Source: Chlorobiaceae bacterium
GTDB lineage: Bacteria; Bacteroidota; Chlorobiia; Chlorobiales; Chlorobiaceae
Direction of reading: 5' to 3'
Length of the DNA: 64,000 bases
Assembly: GCA_012972835.1 (NCBI GenBank)
Contig: JABDHK010000011.1
Span: 87,784-151,783, forward strand
Each line of letters starts with the position of its first letter. The stretch's first letter is position 1. Below the pieces are notes generated by a model. The model ran no database searches. It had not been told where the DNA came from and worked only from the letters and a program-made list of their open reading frames with translations. The position numbers and the translations under genes are program-made. This document shows positions 47,001 to 56,005 of the stretch, in pieces.

Positions 47001-47241
47001 CTATGCCGCCAAAAACTCCCTTGACGCCGCCCGCAAAGAGTGGCGCGACGACACCTTCAATAACCACCCAGGCGAAAGCTCCGATCCAGCCATCCATCGC
47101 TGCTTTGCCTCCCAGGAACCCTTCAACGAAGAATTCTGCTCCCTCGCAATCTCCATTGCTGGACCATGCCATGGCCCAACAACAAAATCAATTCAGCAAA
47201 CCAATTGCAGGTTCAATTTCAATTATTATAAATCAATATAA
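43990..47241 (+). CDS. recC: Exodeoxyribonuclease V gamma subunit RecC
   Basis: About 1083 residues from a TTG at 43990 (reading MGLNLFTSNRMEVL, matching the RecC start); ATG 44020 is a second possibility. Family features: VIVVQSKGMQRWLSMQLA then FGVWANGHYPFPNA near the start, a dead-helicase middle, and EEFCSLAISI near the end. RecC recognises Chi and holds RecB and RecD. The last 25 residues look non-native: the DNA there is an inserted-looking patch, and a frame shift near 47150 would produce SPLLDHAMAQQQNQ instead. Otherwise full length. Confidence 0.9.
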   Translation: MGLNLFTSNRMEVLVDALAATLREPPASPFTREVIVVQSKGMQRWLSMQLASRFGVWANGHYPFPNAVVQELFELFFVPHPDSSMFAPEVMTWKIMRLLPELIETPPFGTLQHYLADDHDGLKRFQLSEQIADTFDQYTLYRSEMLQRWKSAIPDAAEEIWQATLWRKLTLGHNGRDRGQLKESFCQKLNPSVQGVEDFPKRIALFGISYLPKFHLDILSAVSKLTEVNLFLLSPTREYWGDIISKKTIARLSAPERALRTEGHPLLASLGTIGRDFSEMVLDLSEETFIEEENYVDPGESTLLHALQSDILNLVESGEGCAMRNLDTGDHSLWIHSCHTPLREIEVLHDNILFMLEHISDLTPRDIVVMTPDIETYSPYISSVFGSGEGSSALHFSIADRRMMNEGEIAAAVLKLLALYGSRFRASEIIDLLVSPPVKRRFVLNDEELEIIRVWIETTGIRWGMDEGDRSSRGLPSYRANSWMAGLDRLLLGYAMQDENILFNGILPYDDLAASASDTLGKFAEFVHRVDTLVKNLDRPRSLGEWRLQFQALLDDFILPDADSEREFTAIALLSEQIAESAASADFTGDVSPAVVLSWFRSRLEQQEQGIGFMTGGITFCAMLPMRSIPFRVVALIGMNDSSFPRQSRAPGFDLIALNPCRGDRSLRNEDRYLFLESILSARDLLYISYVGQSIRDNTESSPSVLVSELLDTVKRGFSLQDGRSTDEHLVVRHRMQAFHPEYFTADSQLFSYSAENYRALVEKEGAAKALRPFMTTPLQEPPEELKTIPLDRLLRFYDNPAAFFLQHRLGIQLESIAAPLEDREPFEVEGVDRYILKKELLKVELDGGDPLELLPLFRSRGLLPPARHGEELFKKILDEVHTFAEAVEEITGSTQPLAPLEIDLQLGDFRLTGMLDRVWPGSQLHYRCAKLKVKDQMRSWIEHLVLNTMKEPGYPLETTLVMSNNVKHFTAEPSAASHLESLLQHYWQGQSMPLRFFPRSSFAYAAKNSLDAARKEWRDDTFNNHPGESSDPAIHRCFASQEPFNEEFCSLAISIAGPCHGPTTKSIQQTNCRFNFNYYKSI

Positions 47242-47385
47242 ATCATCGGTAAAACGATGGTGCAATAAAAACGGACACGAATATTTTCAATGGCAATCAA
47301 GATTTCATGACCACATTATCCAAAACGAAGAATCATAGCAAAACCATGCCCAATATATTCTGCACAACCCGGAAAAATGGTGTGC

Positions 47386-47509
47386 GGATACGCCATGGCG
47401 TGTCCATCCGTAAGGACATGCCATGGCATGTCCCCAAATCACAATGAATAATCCCATCGATATCGTAAGGACATGCCATGGCATGTCACTCCCGGATCAT
47501 GGCGTGTCC
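47386..47509. repeat. Cluster of palindromic elements around a GCCATGGC core
   Basis: Copies: 47386-47405, 47414-47433 (GGACATGCCATGGCATGTCC, a perfect palindrome), 47469-47488 and a half-copy at 47494-47509. They occupy the recC-recB junction; the ATG and N-terminal codons of recB lie among them. A similar patch (GGACCATGCCATGGCC) is at 47161-47176 in recC. No other such element is seen elsewhere in the window. Confidence 0.85.
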
Positions 47510-50500
47510 ATCCTGGATCATGCGAATGTTGAATTATCCGGTATAAACCTGATCGATGCGAGCGCGGGGACGGGGAAAACATACGCGATTGCCTCACTCT
47601 ACCTGCGTCTGCTGGTGGAGCATGAGCTTCGCCCTGAACAGATCCTTGTTGTAACCTATACCGAGGCAGCAACGAAGGAGCTTCGCGCCCGAATCCGAAG
47701 TCGTATCCGTGAAGCCATCGATGTTATTGATGGCAAGGATACGCAAGATAAATTTCTCCTTGAATTTTGTGGGGACAATGGATCACGTGGGGATGATCAA
47801 TCCTGTGGGGACACGCCATGGCGTGTCCCCACAGGGGCACTCCTAAAGCGCGCCCTCAACAATTTTGATACGGCTGCGATCTATACTATTCATGGATTTT
47901 GTCTCAGGGCACTGCAGGATAATCTCTTTGAGAGTGGCTCCCTTTGCGATACTGAGCTGATTACGGATCAAACGGAACTGCTGCAGGAGTTGCTGGATGA
48001 TTTCTGGAGGATGCACTTCTTCACGGCCTCAGCACCACTGCTTGGCTACGCCCTTCAGCATAAGGCTCCAGAGCTCTTCAAATCTCTTCTGCAGGCTCTT
48101 CATACCGGAACGGGGGTCAAGGTTATTCCTGAATTCAGTGATGACGCTCTTCTTCTGTTTGAAGCAACCTGCCGCGAAACAGGTGAGAAGATCGGACAGA
48201 TGTGGCGGGAGAATAAGGATACTATTCAGGAGCTGCTGAAAAGCGATAAAGGATTGAGCAGAGCGGCAGATGCATACCGGCTTGATCTGCTCAAACCGCT
48301 TTTTGTCAGGATGGATGCTTTTGTTGAACGCGCCAATCCTTTTGACCTTTTTGAAGGCTTTGTAAAGTTCACCACTTCAGGAGTCGTTAAGGGCTCTAAA
48401 GCAAAGGGCACTCCGCCAGCCCACCTGTTTTTCGACCAGTGTGAAACACTGCTTGCCAGTGTAGAGCACTGTTTTCTTGCTCTGCAGGCTGAACTGGTAA
48501 CCTTTTATCGGAAAAATCTTCCGCTGCGCAAGCGAGCCGGCAATATCCGCTTTTTCGATGACCTTCTTGAAGATCTCTATCATGCTCTTCTTTCTGAAAG
48601 TGGGGGAGAGGCACTTGCTGCACTTCTCCGGCACAAGTATGGTGCCGCACTGATTGATGAGTTCCAGGATACCGACCCTGTACAGTATGATATCTTCAGA
48701 ACGATCTATGCCGGTTCTGATGCTCCGCTCTTTCTGATCGGCGATCCCAAACAGGCCATATACAGCTTTCGTGGTGCGGATATTTTTGCCTACATGAGGG
48801 CGGCACGTGAAGTGAGCAAAGAGAAGCGCTTCACCTTGACGGATAACTGGCGTTCGACACCACAGCTGCTCAAGGCTTTCAATATGGTGTTTGATCAACA
48901 GAGAACCCCCTTCATCTTTGACGGGATTGTCTATCACTCGCTGAAAGCCGGAGCAGCAGAAGAGCCTCCCCCTTCGGAAGCAACCGATCTTGAACCGCTG
49001 CAACTATGGTTCATGGATTCCAGTGATGAAAAAAGTGGAATGCTGACGGTCGATGAGGCTAACACCTTTGCTTCAAATGCGGTTGCTCAGGAGATTCTCC
49101 GTATCCTGCAGGAAGCAGGCGAAACTGGCAAAGATAGTCACACTGTTACAGCGGGGGATATAGCGGTTATTGTCCGCACTCATCGGCAGGCTGGAATTGT
49201 TTTGAATGCTCTCAGGGCAAAAGGAATTGCCAGTGTGATGCGCAGCGATATGAGCATTTTTGCAACAAGGGAGGCCGAAGAGGTGACTATCCTGCTCTCT
49301 GCCTTGTGTGATCCGGGTAACGAACCAAAGATACGGTCAGCACTGGTGACCGATATGCTTGGCTGTTCGGGTAACGATATCGCCGATCTGATTGATCATG
49401 AAGAGGCCTGGACTCAAACTCTCAGGGAGTTTCATGGTTATCATAACCTCTGGCTTGAGAGGGGATTTATGGTGATGATTCGGGAGTTGATGGCCAGGAA
49501 AGGGGTGCGCGGTCGTCTTCTTGGTGCGCCGGATTTAACGGGTGAGCGCAGGCTCACAAATTTGCTGCACTGTTGTGAACTGCTGCATCAACAGGAGCAT
49601 GAGCGGGGTTTCGGCATGGAAGGCCTTGCAGCCTGGTTCAGCGAACGGCTTGCAACTGCCAATGAAGCCGAAGAGTATCAGTTACGCCTTGAAACCGATG
49701 AATCAGCCGTCAAGATCGTTACCGTTCATATAAGCAAAGGCCTGGAGTACCCGATAGTCTTCTGCCCCTTTCTCTGGGGAGAGGTCAGCAGCAGAGGCAA
49801 TGTGGTTATGTTTCATAATGAGGATTGGCAGCTTGTCAAGGATTTCGGCTCTACCGAGTTTGCTTCTCACCAGTTGACTGCCATAAAAGAGTCTCTTGCC
49901 GAAAGCCTCAGGTTACTCTATGTAGCTCTGACTCGGGCAAAAAAACGCTGCTATCTTGTTGCCGGCAAAACCCGTGCAGCACTATCACCACTTAACTATC
50001 TTTTTTATGCCTCCGCTGAGACAAGGCAGGCAGAAAATCAGGCTGCTGCTCTTGCAGGAGAATCGAGGGCCCTTACATCAGAAATAATGGCAGAGCAGCT
50101 GCAGGCATTAGCCGAGAGTTCAGAAGGCTCAATCGGTTTCAGCCATATCAAGCGTGAGATCGAAGAAATTTCAGCAAGATTCTCGCAGGTTGGAGAGAGG
50201 GCAACAAGCATCTCTCCTCTTCTGCACACCTTCAGCGCCACTGTTGATACCAGTTGGCGGGTATCAAGTTTTACCTCTTTCAGTCGCCATGAACAGAAAC
50301 ATGCTGAACTTCCTGATCGCGACGAGCGGCAGGCCGGGAGTACGGAGTCACAGATTGTTGCTGGCGAAAAGAGCATCTTTACCTTTCCCCGTGGTGCACA
50401 GGCTGGCATATTCATGCACTGGATTTTTGAAAAACTTGATTTTGCCTCTCCGACAGAAGAGAAAATTTCAGATCTTGTTGAAAAAGCAATTGAGCGTTAC

Positions 50501-51118
50501 AGCTACTCGCTTGACTGGCTGCCCTGCATTACTGCCATGGTCCAGAACACCCTCACGACCTCCCTTACCGCCACAAAAGGCACCTTTATGCTTGGCTCTC
50601 TCCGTCGGGGGGGCTGGATAACGGAACTGGAGTTTTTCTTTCCTCTGAGATTTCTAACCCCCGCTCTTCTTGGAGAACTCCTTGCGCGTCACGGTGTTTT
50701 TCCTGGTGATCTTGATCTCGCCCTGCATTTAGAGATGCTGCAATTCAGGCCGGTCAAGGGGATGCTTATGGGATTTATCGACATGGTGTTTGAAGAGGAA
50801 GGCCGCTACTATCTGCTCGACTGGAAATCAAACCATCTGGGTAATGGAGCAGAGAATTACGGTATAGAGTCCATGAAAGATGCCATGGCAATAAACCTCT
50901 ACTCCCTTCAGTACCTTCTCTATACCGTAGCACTCAACCGTTACCTCTCCCTGAGGGTAAAAAACTATCAATACAACACCCATTTCGGTGGCGTGATCTA
51001 TGTTTTTCTTCGCGGGGTAAGCCGCAATCAAGGTGAAACCACAGGTTTTTTCCGTGACCTTCCCTCTGCAAGACTTATTGAGGAGTTGACACAAATGTTA
51101 ATAGAAGAGGGAGGGTAA
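47444..51118 (+). CDS. recB: Exodeoxyribonuclease V beta subunit RecB
   Basis: About 1224 residues from the ATG at 47444; an upstream ATG at 47423 lies inside a palindrome. Motifs: IDASAGTGKTYAIASLYLRL (Walker A), ALIDEFQDTDPVQYDIF (Walker B), GDPKQAIYSFRGADIFAY, VTVHISKGLEYPIVF and a C-terminal nuclease motif LLDWKSNHLG. Helicase-nuclease of the RecBCD complex for end resection. Between the start and the Walker A, and again at residues 105-132, palindromic DNA is read in frame; the latter adds residues CGDTPWRVPTG. Both insertions avoid the catalytic core. The ribosome-binding site is poor. Confidence 0.92.
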   Translation: MNNPIDIVRTCHGMSLPDHGVSILDHANVELSGINLIDASAGTGKTYAIASLYLRLLVEHELRPEQILVVTYTEAATKELRARIRSRIREAIDVIDGKDTQDKFLLEFCGDNGSRGDDQSCGDTPWRVPTGALLKRALNNFDTAAIYTIHGFCLRALQDNLFESGSLCDTELITDQTELLQELLDDFWRMHFFTASAPLLGYALQHKAPELFKSLLQALHTGTGVKVIPEFSDDALLLFEATCRETGEKIGQMWRENKDTIQELLKSDKGLSRAADAYRLDLLKPLFVRMDAFVERANPFDLFEGFVKFTTSGVVKGSKAKGTPPAHLFFDQCETLLASVEHCFLALQAELVTFYRKNLPLRKRAGNIRFFDDLLEDLYHALLSESGGEALAALLRHKYGAALIDEFQDTDPVQYDIFRTIYAGSDAPLFLIGDPKQAIYSFRGADIFAYMRAAREVSKEKRFTLTDNWRSTPQLLKAFNMVFDQQRTPFIFDGIVYHSLKAGAAEEPPPSEATDLEPLQLWFMDSSDEKSGMLTVDEANTFASNAVAQEILRILQEAGETGKDSHTVTAGDIAVIVRTHRQAGIVLNALRAKGIASVMRSDMSIFATREAEEVTILLSALCDPGNEPKIRSALVTDMLGCSGNDIADLIDHEEAWTQTLREFHGYHNLWLERGFMVMIRELMARKGVRGRLLGAPDLTGERRLTNLLHCCELLHQQEHERGFGMEGLAAWFSERLATANEAEEYQLRLETDESAVKIVTVHISKGLEYPIVFCPFLWGEVSSRGNVVMFHNEDWQLVKDFGSTEFASHQLTAIKESLAESLRLLYVALTRAKKRCYLVAGKTRAALSPLNYLFYASAETRQAENQAAALAGESRALTSEIMAEQLQALAESSEGSIGFSHIKREIEEISARFSQVGERATSISPLLHTFSATVDTSWRVSSFTSFSRHEQKHAELPDRDERQAGSTESQIVAGEKSIFTFPRGAQAGIFMHWIFEKLDFASPTEEKISDLVEKAIERYSYSLDWLPCITAMVQNTLTTSLTATKGTFMLGSLRRGGWITELEFFFPLRFLTPALLGELLARHGVFPGDLDLALHLEMLQFRPVKGMLMGFIDMVFEEEGRYYLLDWKSNHLGNGAENYGIESMKDAMAINLYSLQYLLYTVALNRYLSLRVKNYQYNTHFGGVIYVFLRGVSRNQGETTGFFRDLPSARLIEELTQMLIEEGG
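47802..47835. repeat. 34-bp perfect palindrome inside recB
   Basis: Arms of 17 bases around GCCATGGC are exact complements (CCTGTGGGGACACGCC and its mirror). The core is the same as the elements at 47386-47509. A related half-copy with GTGGGGACAATGGATCACG precedes at 47769-47787. The reading frame passes through without a stop. Confidence 0.9.
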
Positions 51119-51121
51119 CAA

Positions 51122-52888
51122 ATGGCCATCATGTTTCAGGAAAGGGCAATAGACCGGCATTTTGCGACGTTTATCTGTACACAGACAGATGGTGAGTGCT
51201 CTGCTATATTTCGTCTTCTTCTCTCTCTTGCAAGTGCTGCTGTCGGCAATGGCAACATCTGCCTTAATCTTTCCGATTATGCCGATCAAACGCTATCTCT
51301 TGATGGAAATGAGATTGTTCTGCCGGATCTTGATACCCTTCACAAGCTGTTACGGAGTAAATCAACGATTGGCATGCCCGAAGAGCACCGCCCCCTGGTG
51401 CTTGATATGGCTGGGCGTCTCTACCTCTATCGTTACTGGCGTTATGAGCGTGATCTTGCTGTGACACTTCTTCAAAAAGCCTCAACAGCTGCCGGCACTT
51501 TTGATGAAACAATCCTGCAAGGATCTCTTTCCCGCCTCTTTCCCGAAAGTACCGGCGAAAAAAGTAATCGCCAGAAAAATGCGGCCTCTATCGCGTTGCA
51601 TCAACAGTTGTGTGTTATTTCCGGAGGTCCGGGTACTGGCAAAACATCGACGGTTGTCAAGATTGTTGCCCTCTTGCTTGAACACTATGGAGTACTGAAG
51701 CACCGTGTTGCCATGGCCACTCCAACAGGCAAGGCAGCTGCACGCCTGAAAGCCTCTCTCAATGCCTTCAAACCGGCTCTTGACTGTTCAGATGAGGTTA
51801 AGCTGGCCATACCAGACGATGTTGTCACAATTCAGCGTCTGCTCGGTACACTCTCAGCTTCATCCCGATTCCGCCACTCCGCCCGCAACCCGCTTCCTTA
51901 TGATACGGTTATTGTCGACGAGGCATCAATGGTTGCCCTGCCCCTGATGATTGCCCTTGCCAGTGCGCTTAAACCAACAGCCCGTCTTATTCTTCTGGGC
52001 GACAGAAACCAGCTCGCATCGGTTGAGGCAGGGGCGGTACTTGGTGACATCTGCAGTGCAGGAGAGGGGAGCCACCTTTCACCGTTAAACAGTTCAATGG
52101 TGATGCTGGAAAAAAATTACCGCTTTCAGGCTGGAAGCGGAATTGCCGGGATCAGTCGTGCAGTTAATGCCGGTCTGGATGGCGAAGCATTGGCGCTTCT
52201 GAAAAGTAGTGACCAAGATGGTGTTTTCTGGCAGGAACTACCCCCTCGGGAGGATCTGCAAAGGGTTCTGGTCAAAAAAGTGATCGAAGGATATCAAAGC
52301 TATCTGAAAGCTGCATCACCGTCAGAGGCTCTTGAACGTTTCGAGAGCTTCCGCATACTCTCTGCCTTGCGCGACGGCCCTTACGGAGTAAGCAGTCTTA
52401 ATAGTTCGGTTGAAACTATTCTTGCCAGGGCAAGCTTGATTAAGCCGGAAAGCAGGGGATACCAAGGTCGCCCACTTCTTGTTACGGTCAATGACTATTC
52501 GATGCGGCTCTTTAACGGTGATACCGGGATACTCTTTCCCGACATTGAAAGCGGTGGAGCGCTCAAAGCCTTTTTCTCCGCTCCCGACGGTGGAATTCGC
52601 AGCATACCACCCGAACGCCTGCCAATCCACGAAACAGCTTATGCCATGACTGTCCACAAAAGCCAGGGCTCAGAGTTTGACAGGGTGCTGATGCTTTTGC
52701 CGCCTGTTGACACTGATATCCTGACAAGGGAGCTGATCTATACCGGCCTGACAAGGGCGAAGCATAGCGTTGAAATATGGGCCAGTGAAGGAGTTTTTTG
52801 TCGAGCAGTGAGAAAAAAAATAGAACGACGCTCCGGCTTGAAGGATGCGCTTGTTACCCCATCACTTATTTCAACTTCACCATCATAA
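51122..52888 (+). CDS. recD: Exodeoxyribonuclease V alpha subunit RecD
   Basis: 588 residues. SF1B helicase motifs: ISGGPGTGKTSTVVKIVA (Walker A near 168), TVIVDEASMVALPLMIAL (Walker B), LLGDRNQLASVEAGAVLGDI, AYAMTVHKSQGSEFDRVL and YTGLTRAKHSVEIW. It provides the 5'-3' helicase of RecBCD. A GAGGGAGGGT ribosome-binding site sits just before the ATG, three bases after the recB stop. Its last 23 bases overlap the convergent cytochrome gene. Confidence 0.94.
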   Translation: MAIMFQERAIDRHFATFICTQTDGECSAIFRLLLSLASAAVGNGNICLNLSDYADQTLSLDGNEIVLPDLDTLHKLLRSKSTIGMPEEHRPLVLDMAGRLYLYRYWRYERDLAVTLLQKASTAAGTFDETILQGSLSRLFPESTGEKSNRQKNAASIALHQQLCVISGGPGTGKTSTVVKIVALLLEHYGVLKHRVAMATPTGKAAARLKASLNAFKPALDCSDEVKLAIPDDVVTIQRLLGTLSASSRFRHSARNPLPYDTVIVDEASMVALPLMIALASALKPTARLILLGDRNQLASVEAGAVLGDICSAGEGSHLSPLNSSMVMLEKNYRFQAGSGIAGISRAVNAGLDGEALALLKSSDQDGVFWQELPPREDLQRVLVKKVIEGYQSYLKAASPSEALERFESFRILSALRDGPYGVSSLNSSVETILARASLIKPESRGYQGRPLLVTVNDYSMRLFNGDTGILFPDIESGGALKAFFSAPDGGIRSIPPERLPIHETAYAMTVHKSQGSEFDRVLMLLPPVDTDILTRELIYTGLTRAKHSVEIWASEGVFCRAVRKKIERRSGLKDALVTPSLISTSPS

Positions 52889-53252
52889 AATCAACTGCGT
52901 TGGAGACCTCTGCATCGGTCAGGGTATCATTGCCCCCTTTTGGCGGCATGACTCCAGACTTGCCTTCATATCCTTCTATTGACTTTTTTACCATTGCGGC
53001 GACGCCTGGGGCAATACGCTCACGCCAGGCCTCCTTGTCTCCGGGTTTCGGGGCGCCTGAGACCCCCGAATCATGGCAACCCGCACAATTTGATTCATAG
53101 GTTTTCTTGCCTTCTTCAACTTTTTTCTCAGCTACAGCTTCGGCCTTTGACTCTAAAACCTCATCTGAAACAGGAAGTTTGTCAGGATTGCAGGCACCGA
53201 GAGAAAAAAGAGCGACGATAAAAAAAGCAGGCACAAATGATTGTATAGTCAT
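52866..53252 (-). CDS. Class I c-type cytochrome, lipoprotein-like
   Basis: 128 residues from the ATG at 53252 (the frame is open to 53300). A signal ends in LFSLGACNPD, a possible lipobox, so the mature protein may be membrane-attached in the periplasm. Heme is bound by CAGCH; the axial Met is in GVMPPKGG. The size and ...GYEGKSGVMPPKGGNDTLTD tail match cytochrome c-5/c-555-like proteins, which carry electrons in green sulfur bacteria photosynthetic chains. Its 3' end overlaps the recD 3' end. Confidence 0.85.
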   Translation of the reverse strand: MTIQSFVPAFFIVALFSLGACNPDKLPVSDEVLESKAEAVAEKKVEEGKKTYESNCAGCHDSGVSGAPKPGDKEAWRERIAPGVAAMVKKSIEGYEGKSGVMPPKGGNDTLTDAEVSNAVDFMMVKLK

Positions 53253-53329
53253 CGTCGTGATGCAGACTAAAGTGTTTGTATGGAGTTTGCGGTACAACAA
53301 TACTAACTAAAGTCAAGTAATATCGAAAA

Positions 53330-53509
53330 TTATTTCTTCGGCTCCCAGAAACAGCGCTTCGGAGAAACAATCAGCTCTTGATCTTTCAATGCTTTCAGAG
53401 CCTTGTCAACCTCTTTGCGATCCAACCCACTGATTTCTGTAATCCGACCAGCGTTGAGTGGCGTGCCCTCTTTTTTCATAACCTCAAGAACACTATCTAT
53501 TGCGCTCAT
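53330..53509 (-). CDS. Small winged-helix DNA-binding protein
   Basis: 59 residues from the ATG at 53509, which has a strong AGGAGGAGAA ribosome-binding site. The sequence is a minimal helix-turn-helix: [20 protein letters not shown] then [20 protein letters not shown] and a Pro/Lys wing. No effector domain. It resembles small transcription regulators of MarR/DprA-type fold. It may control neighbouring genes; partner unknown. Confidence 0.75.
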   Translation of the reverse strand: MSAIDSVLEVMKKEGTPLNAGRITEISGLDRKEVDKALKALKDQELIVSPKRCFWEPKK

Positions 53510-53626
53510 TTCTCCTCCTTCTGGTTTAAGGCATAGTATTAAAATCAATATGGTTAATGTACAGATTTTTTTTAATCTTGTTATGCATCAAAGTCATCCC
53601 CCTACCCAAATACCTCCCTCACTATC

Positions 53627-56005
53627 TCAGCCCTGTTGATCAGCCTCATACACTGCGATGCGATTTTTGCCATCACTTTTTGATTTGTACATGGCATCAT
53701 CCGCATGCTTCATCAACGTCAGTTCGTCCTTGCCATGATTGGGGAAAACTGCAACACCGATGCTGCATGATATATTGATAGCATGGCTGTCAATACTAAA
53801 TGGCGTTTTTATTGTTTGCAAAATTTTTTCAGCAATAGCAACCGCATGCGCTATGGTAGTGATCTGTGGGAGCAAAACTACAAATTCGTCGCCCCCAATG
53901 CGGGCAAGAGAGTCCCCGCTTCTCAACAAGACTTTGAGAGTGCGTGTTGCCACCTGTTGGAGCAGCGAATCACCGGTACCATGTCCAAAGGTATCATTAA
54001 CAGTTTTGAAATTATCCAGATCAAAGATCATCAATGCTGCCATAGTATTGTTTCGTTGAACCAGAGCAAGAGTCTGGTTTATCCGGTCAGCGAGAAGACG
54101 ACGATTTGGAAGACCGGTCAACGAATCATGCATGGCTAAATTTTCAATGACATATTGCTGTTCCCGGAGTATTTCATTTTCATCGTCAGCAATCTTTTTA
54201 TCGACAACATCCCAGGCGATATCTGCCAGGAGAGTCACCCATTTGACATCATCCTCATAATAGTCGCTGAGCTTATTGCATACCATGAGAATTGCAACAA
54301 CCTTTTCTTCGCGCAGGACCGGAACAACCACTTCACAGTTGACATTGATATCCCCAATTTCCATCCCTTTTCGATCTTTGAGAGCCTCATGATCATTCTG
54401 TATCACTGCTTTCCTGCTCCGTAATGCCTCGTCAACCCCTCTTGTGTTATCAAATCCATAGTGAGCATCGTCTGCCACATCCTCCATACTCTTTTTTGTT
54501 TTGCTTGAGCACGCCTGCAGGGAAACTTCGGCCTGATCTTCTCCGACGAATAAAAAAAAGCCGAAGGAACTTTCGGTTAATCGTTCAGCTTCATCAAGTG
54601 TCGCCTGCAGAAGCTCCTCTATCGAATGGGTTGCCACCTTCAGGATGAGAAAAAGGCGGAATGCCGTTGCGGTTTCATATTGTTTACGCTCGGTGACATC
54701 ATGAATAATCGAATAGAGAAGATCTCTGCCGGCAATCTTAACCCTGTTGCAGAACACCTCCACAGCCCGAATAGAACCGTTTGCCCTCCGGTGACGAAAT
54801 AAAAAGTGACTTTTCTCTCCTGATCTGGTTTGCTCCATGGCAGCCATTGTCTCTGCAGGAGGGAGTGTATTGATTTCCTGTATGTACATCCGGTAAAGTT
54901 TTTCTCTTGGCCACCCATAAAACTTTGCCGCTGCCGGGTTGGCATCAACAATCTTCCCATCCTGAGGATCAGTGATCAGCATCACGGTATGATGGTTCTG
55001 AAACAGGCTTCTGTAACGTTTTTCGCTTTGAAGCAACTTTTCCTCGCCGAGTCGGTGAGTCTTACCGGCACGCAATACCATAATGCCATACGCCAGATTG
55101 TCAGCCAATGTTGTAAGCAGCTCCGTCTCCATTTCGTCAAAGGCATCTGGATATGCGGAATAAACCGTTACTGCGCCAAACACCTTATTGTCTGTTTTCA
55201 AGGGTAACCCCTGAATTGAAGCGTAACCATTTTTTATTGCATCCATTCGCCACGGTTCGAAATGCGGATCGTTCTTTACATCACGCGTCAGCGATGGCTT
55301 CCCTGTACGGATTGCTGTTCCGGTCGGGCCGAGTCCGCGATCAATATTTGCCCATGATACCATCAGCTTTTCACGGTATCCTTCATCAAAACCTGCCTGT
55401 GCAACAGGCTTGACACTTTTGGCCTTGTCCAGTTCCGCATAACAAACCAATGCCATCCGATAACTGCCAATTTCAACGATGATGTGGCAGAGAGCATCCA
55501 GCAGCTTTACCTCTTCTTGAGCATGAAGAATTATTTCATTGCACTTGCTCAACATCAGAAGTGTGCGGTTCAACCTGATCTGTCTGTTCTCCGACCTCTT
55601 GAGCTTGGTTATGTCGGATCCAAGACCCATAAGGTATGGTACATGGTCAAAAAACACACACTTGCCCCTCAGGAGAAACCACAGGAATTCGGGGCCGCCT
55701 CTGAGAAGAACCCTCACCTCTACCCATTCCTCAAAACCACTGATTATGACATCCCTGATTTTTTCTTGAAGATACAACCGGTCATCTTGATGAATAACCT
55801 CCAAAGCACTGATACTGGCCATCTCACTTTCCGATTTACCCATGATTACATCGCGCAGATAGTCGTTCCACATTACAAACTGTGTGTTTGCAGCCAGCAC
55901 ATAAAATATGCCGGGTAGAGAACCGATTAGGGTTGTAATGAAATACTCATCCTTCCGCATGGTTTGAGCCGCAAGAAATTCCTTATGGTGCTTTTTTGAC
56001 TGCAT
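53627..56005 (-). CDS. PAS/GAF sensor diguanylate cyclase
   Basis: 792 residues from ATG 56005 (an in-frame TTG lies at 56053). Order: PAS (about 15-130), GAF (about 150-300), PAS (about 320-435, with DANPAAAKFYGWPREKLY), GAF (about 445-600) and a GGDEF domain. The active site is intact: RIGGDEFVVLLPQ, with DNFKTVNDTFGHGTGD upstream. It makes c-di-GMP from GTP in response to bound ligands or light/redox cues. The PAS text is paralogous to other sensors in this window. It is divergent from the CheB-CheR gene. Confidence 0.93.
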   Translation of the reverse strand: MQSKKHHKEFLAAQTMRKDEYFITTLIGSLPGIFYVLAANTQFVMWNDYLRDVIMGKSESEMASISALEVIHQDDRLYLQEKIRDVIISGFEEWVEVRVLLRGGPEFLWFLLRGKCVFFDHVPYLMGLGSDITKLKRSENRQIRLNRTLLMLSKCNEIILHAQEEVKLLDALCHIIVEIGSYRMALVCYAELDKAKSVKPVAQAGFDEGYREKLMVSWANIDRGLGPTGTAIRTGKPSLTRDVKNDPHFEPWRMDAIKNGYASIQGLPLKTDNKVFGAVTVYSAYPDAFDEMETELLTTLADNLAYGIMVLRAGKTHRLGEEKLLQSEKRYRSLFQNHHTVMLITDPQDGKIVDANPAAAKFYGWPREKLYRMYIQEINTLPPAETMAAMEQTRSGEKSHFLFRHRRANGSIRAVEVFCNRVKIAGRDLLYSIIHDVTERKQYETATAFRLFLILKVATHSIEELLQATLDEAERLTESSFGFFLFVGEDQAEVSLQACSSKTKKSMEDVADDAHYGFDNTRGVDEALRSRKAVIQNDHEALKDRKGMEIGDINVNCEVVVPVLREEKVVAILMVCNKLSDYYEDDVKWVTLLADIAWDVVDKKIADDENEILREQQYVIENLAMHDSLTGLPNRRLLADRINQTLALVQRNNTMAALMIFDLDNFKTVNDTFGHGTGDSLLQQVATRTLKVLLRSGDSLARIGGDEFVVLLPQITTIAHAVAIAEKILQTIKTPFSIDSHAINISCSIGVAVFPNHGKDELTLMKHADDAMYKSKSDGKNRIAVYEADQQG

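Noticed and set aside
47386..47835. Palindromes as transcription terminators
   Set aside because: No T-runs, found inside coding sequence and between genes of one operon, and same core in each. Better explained as a repeat family.
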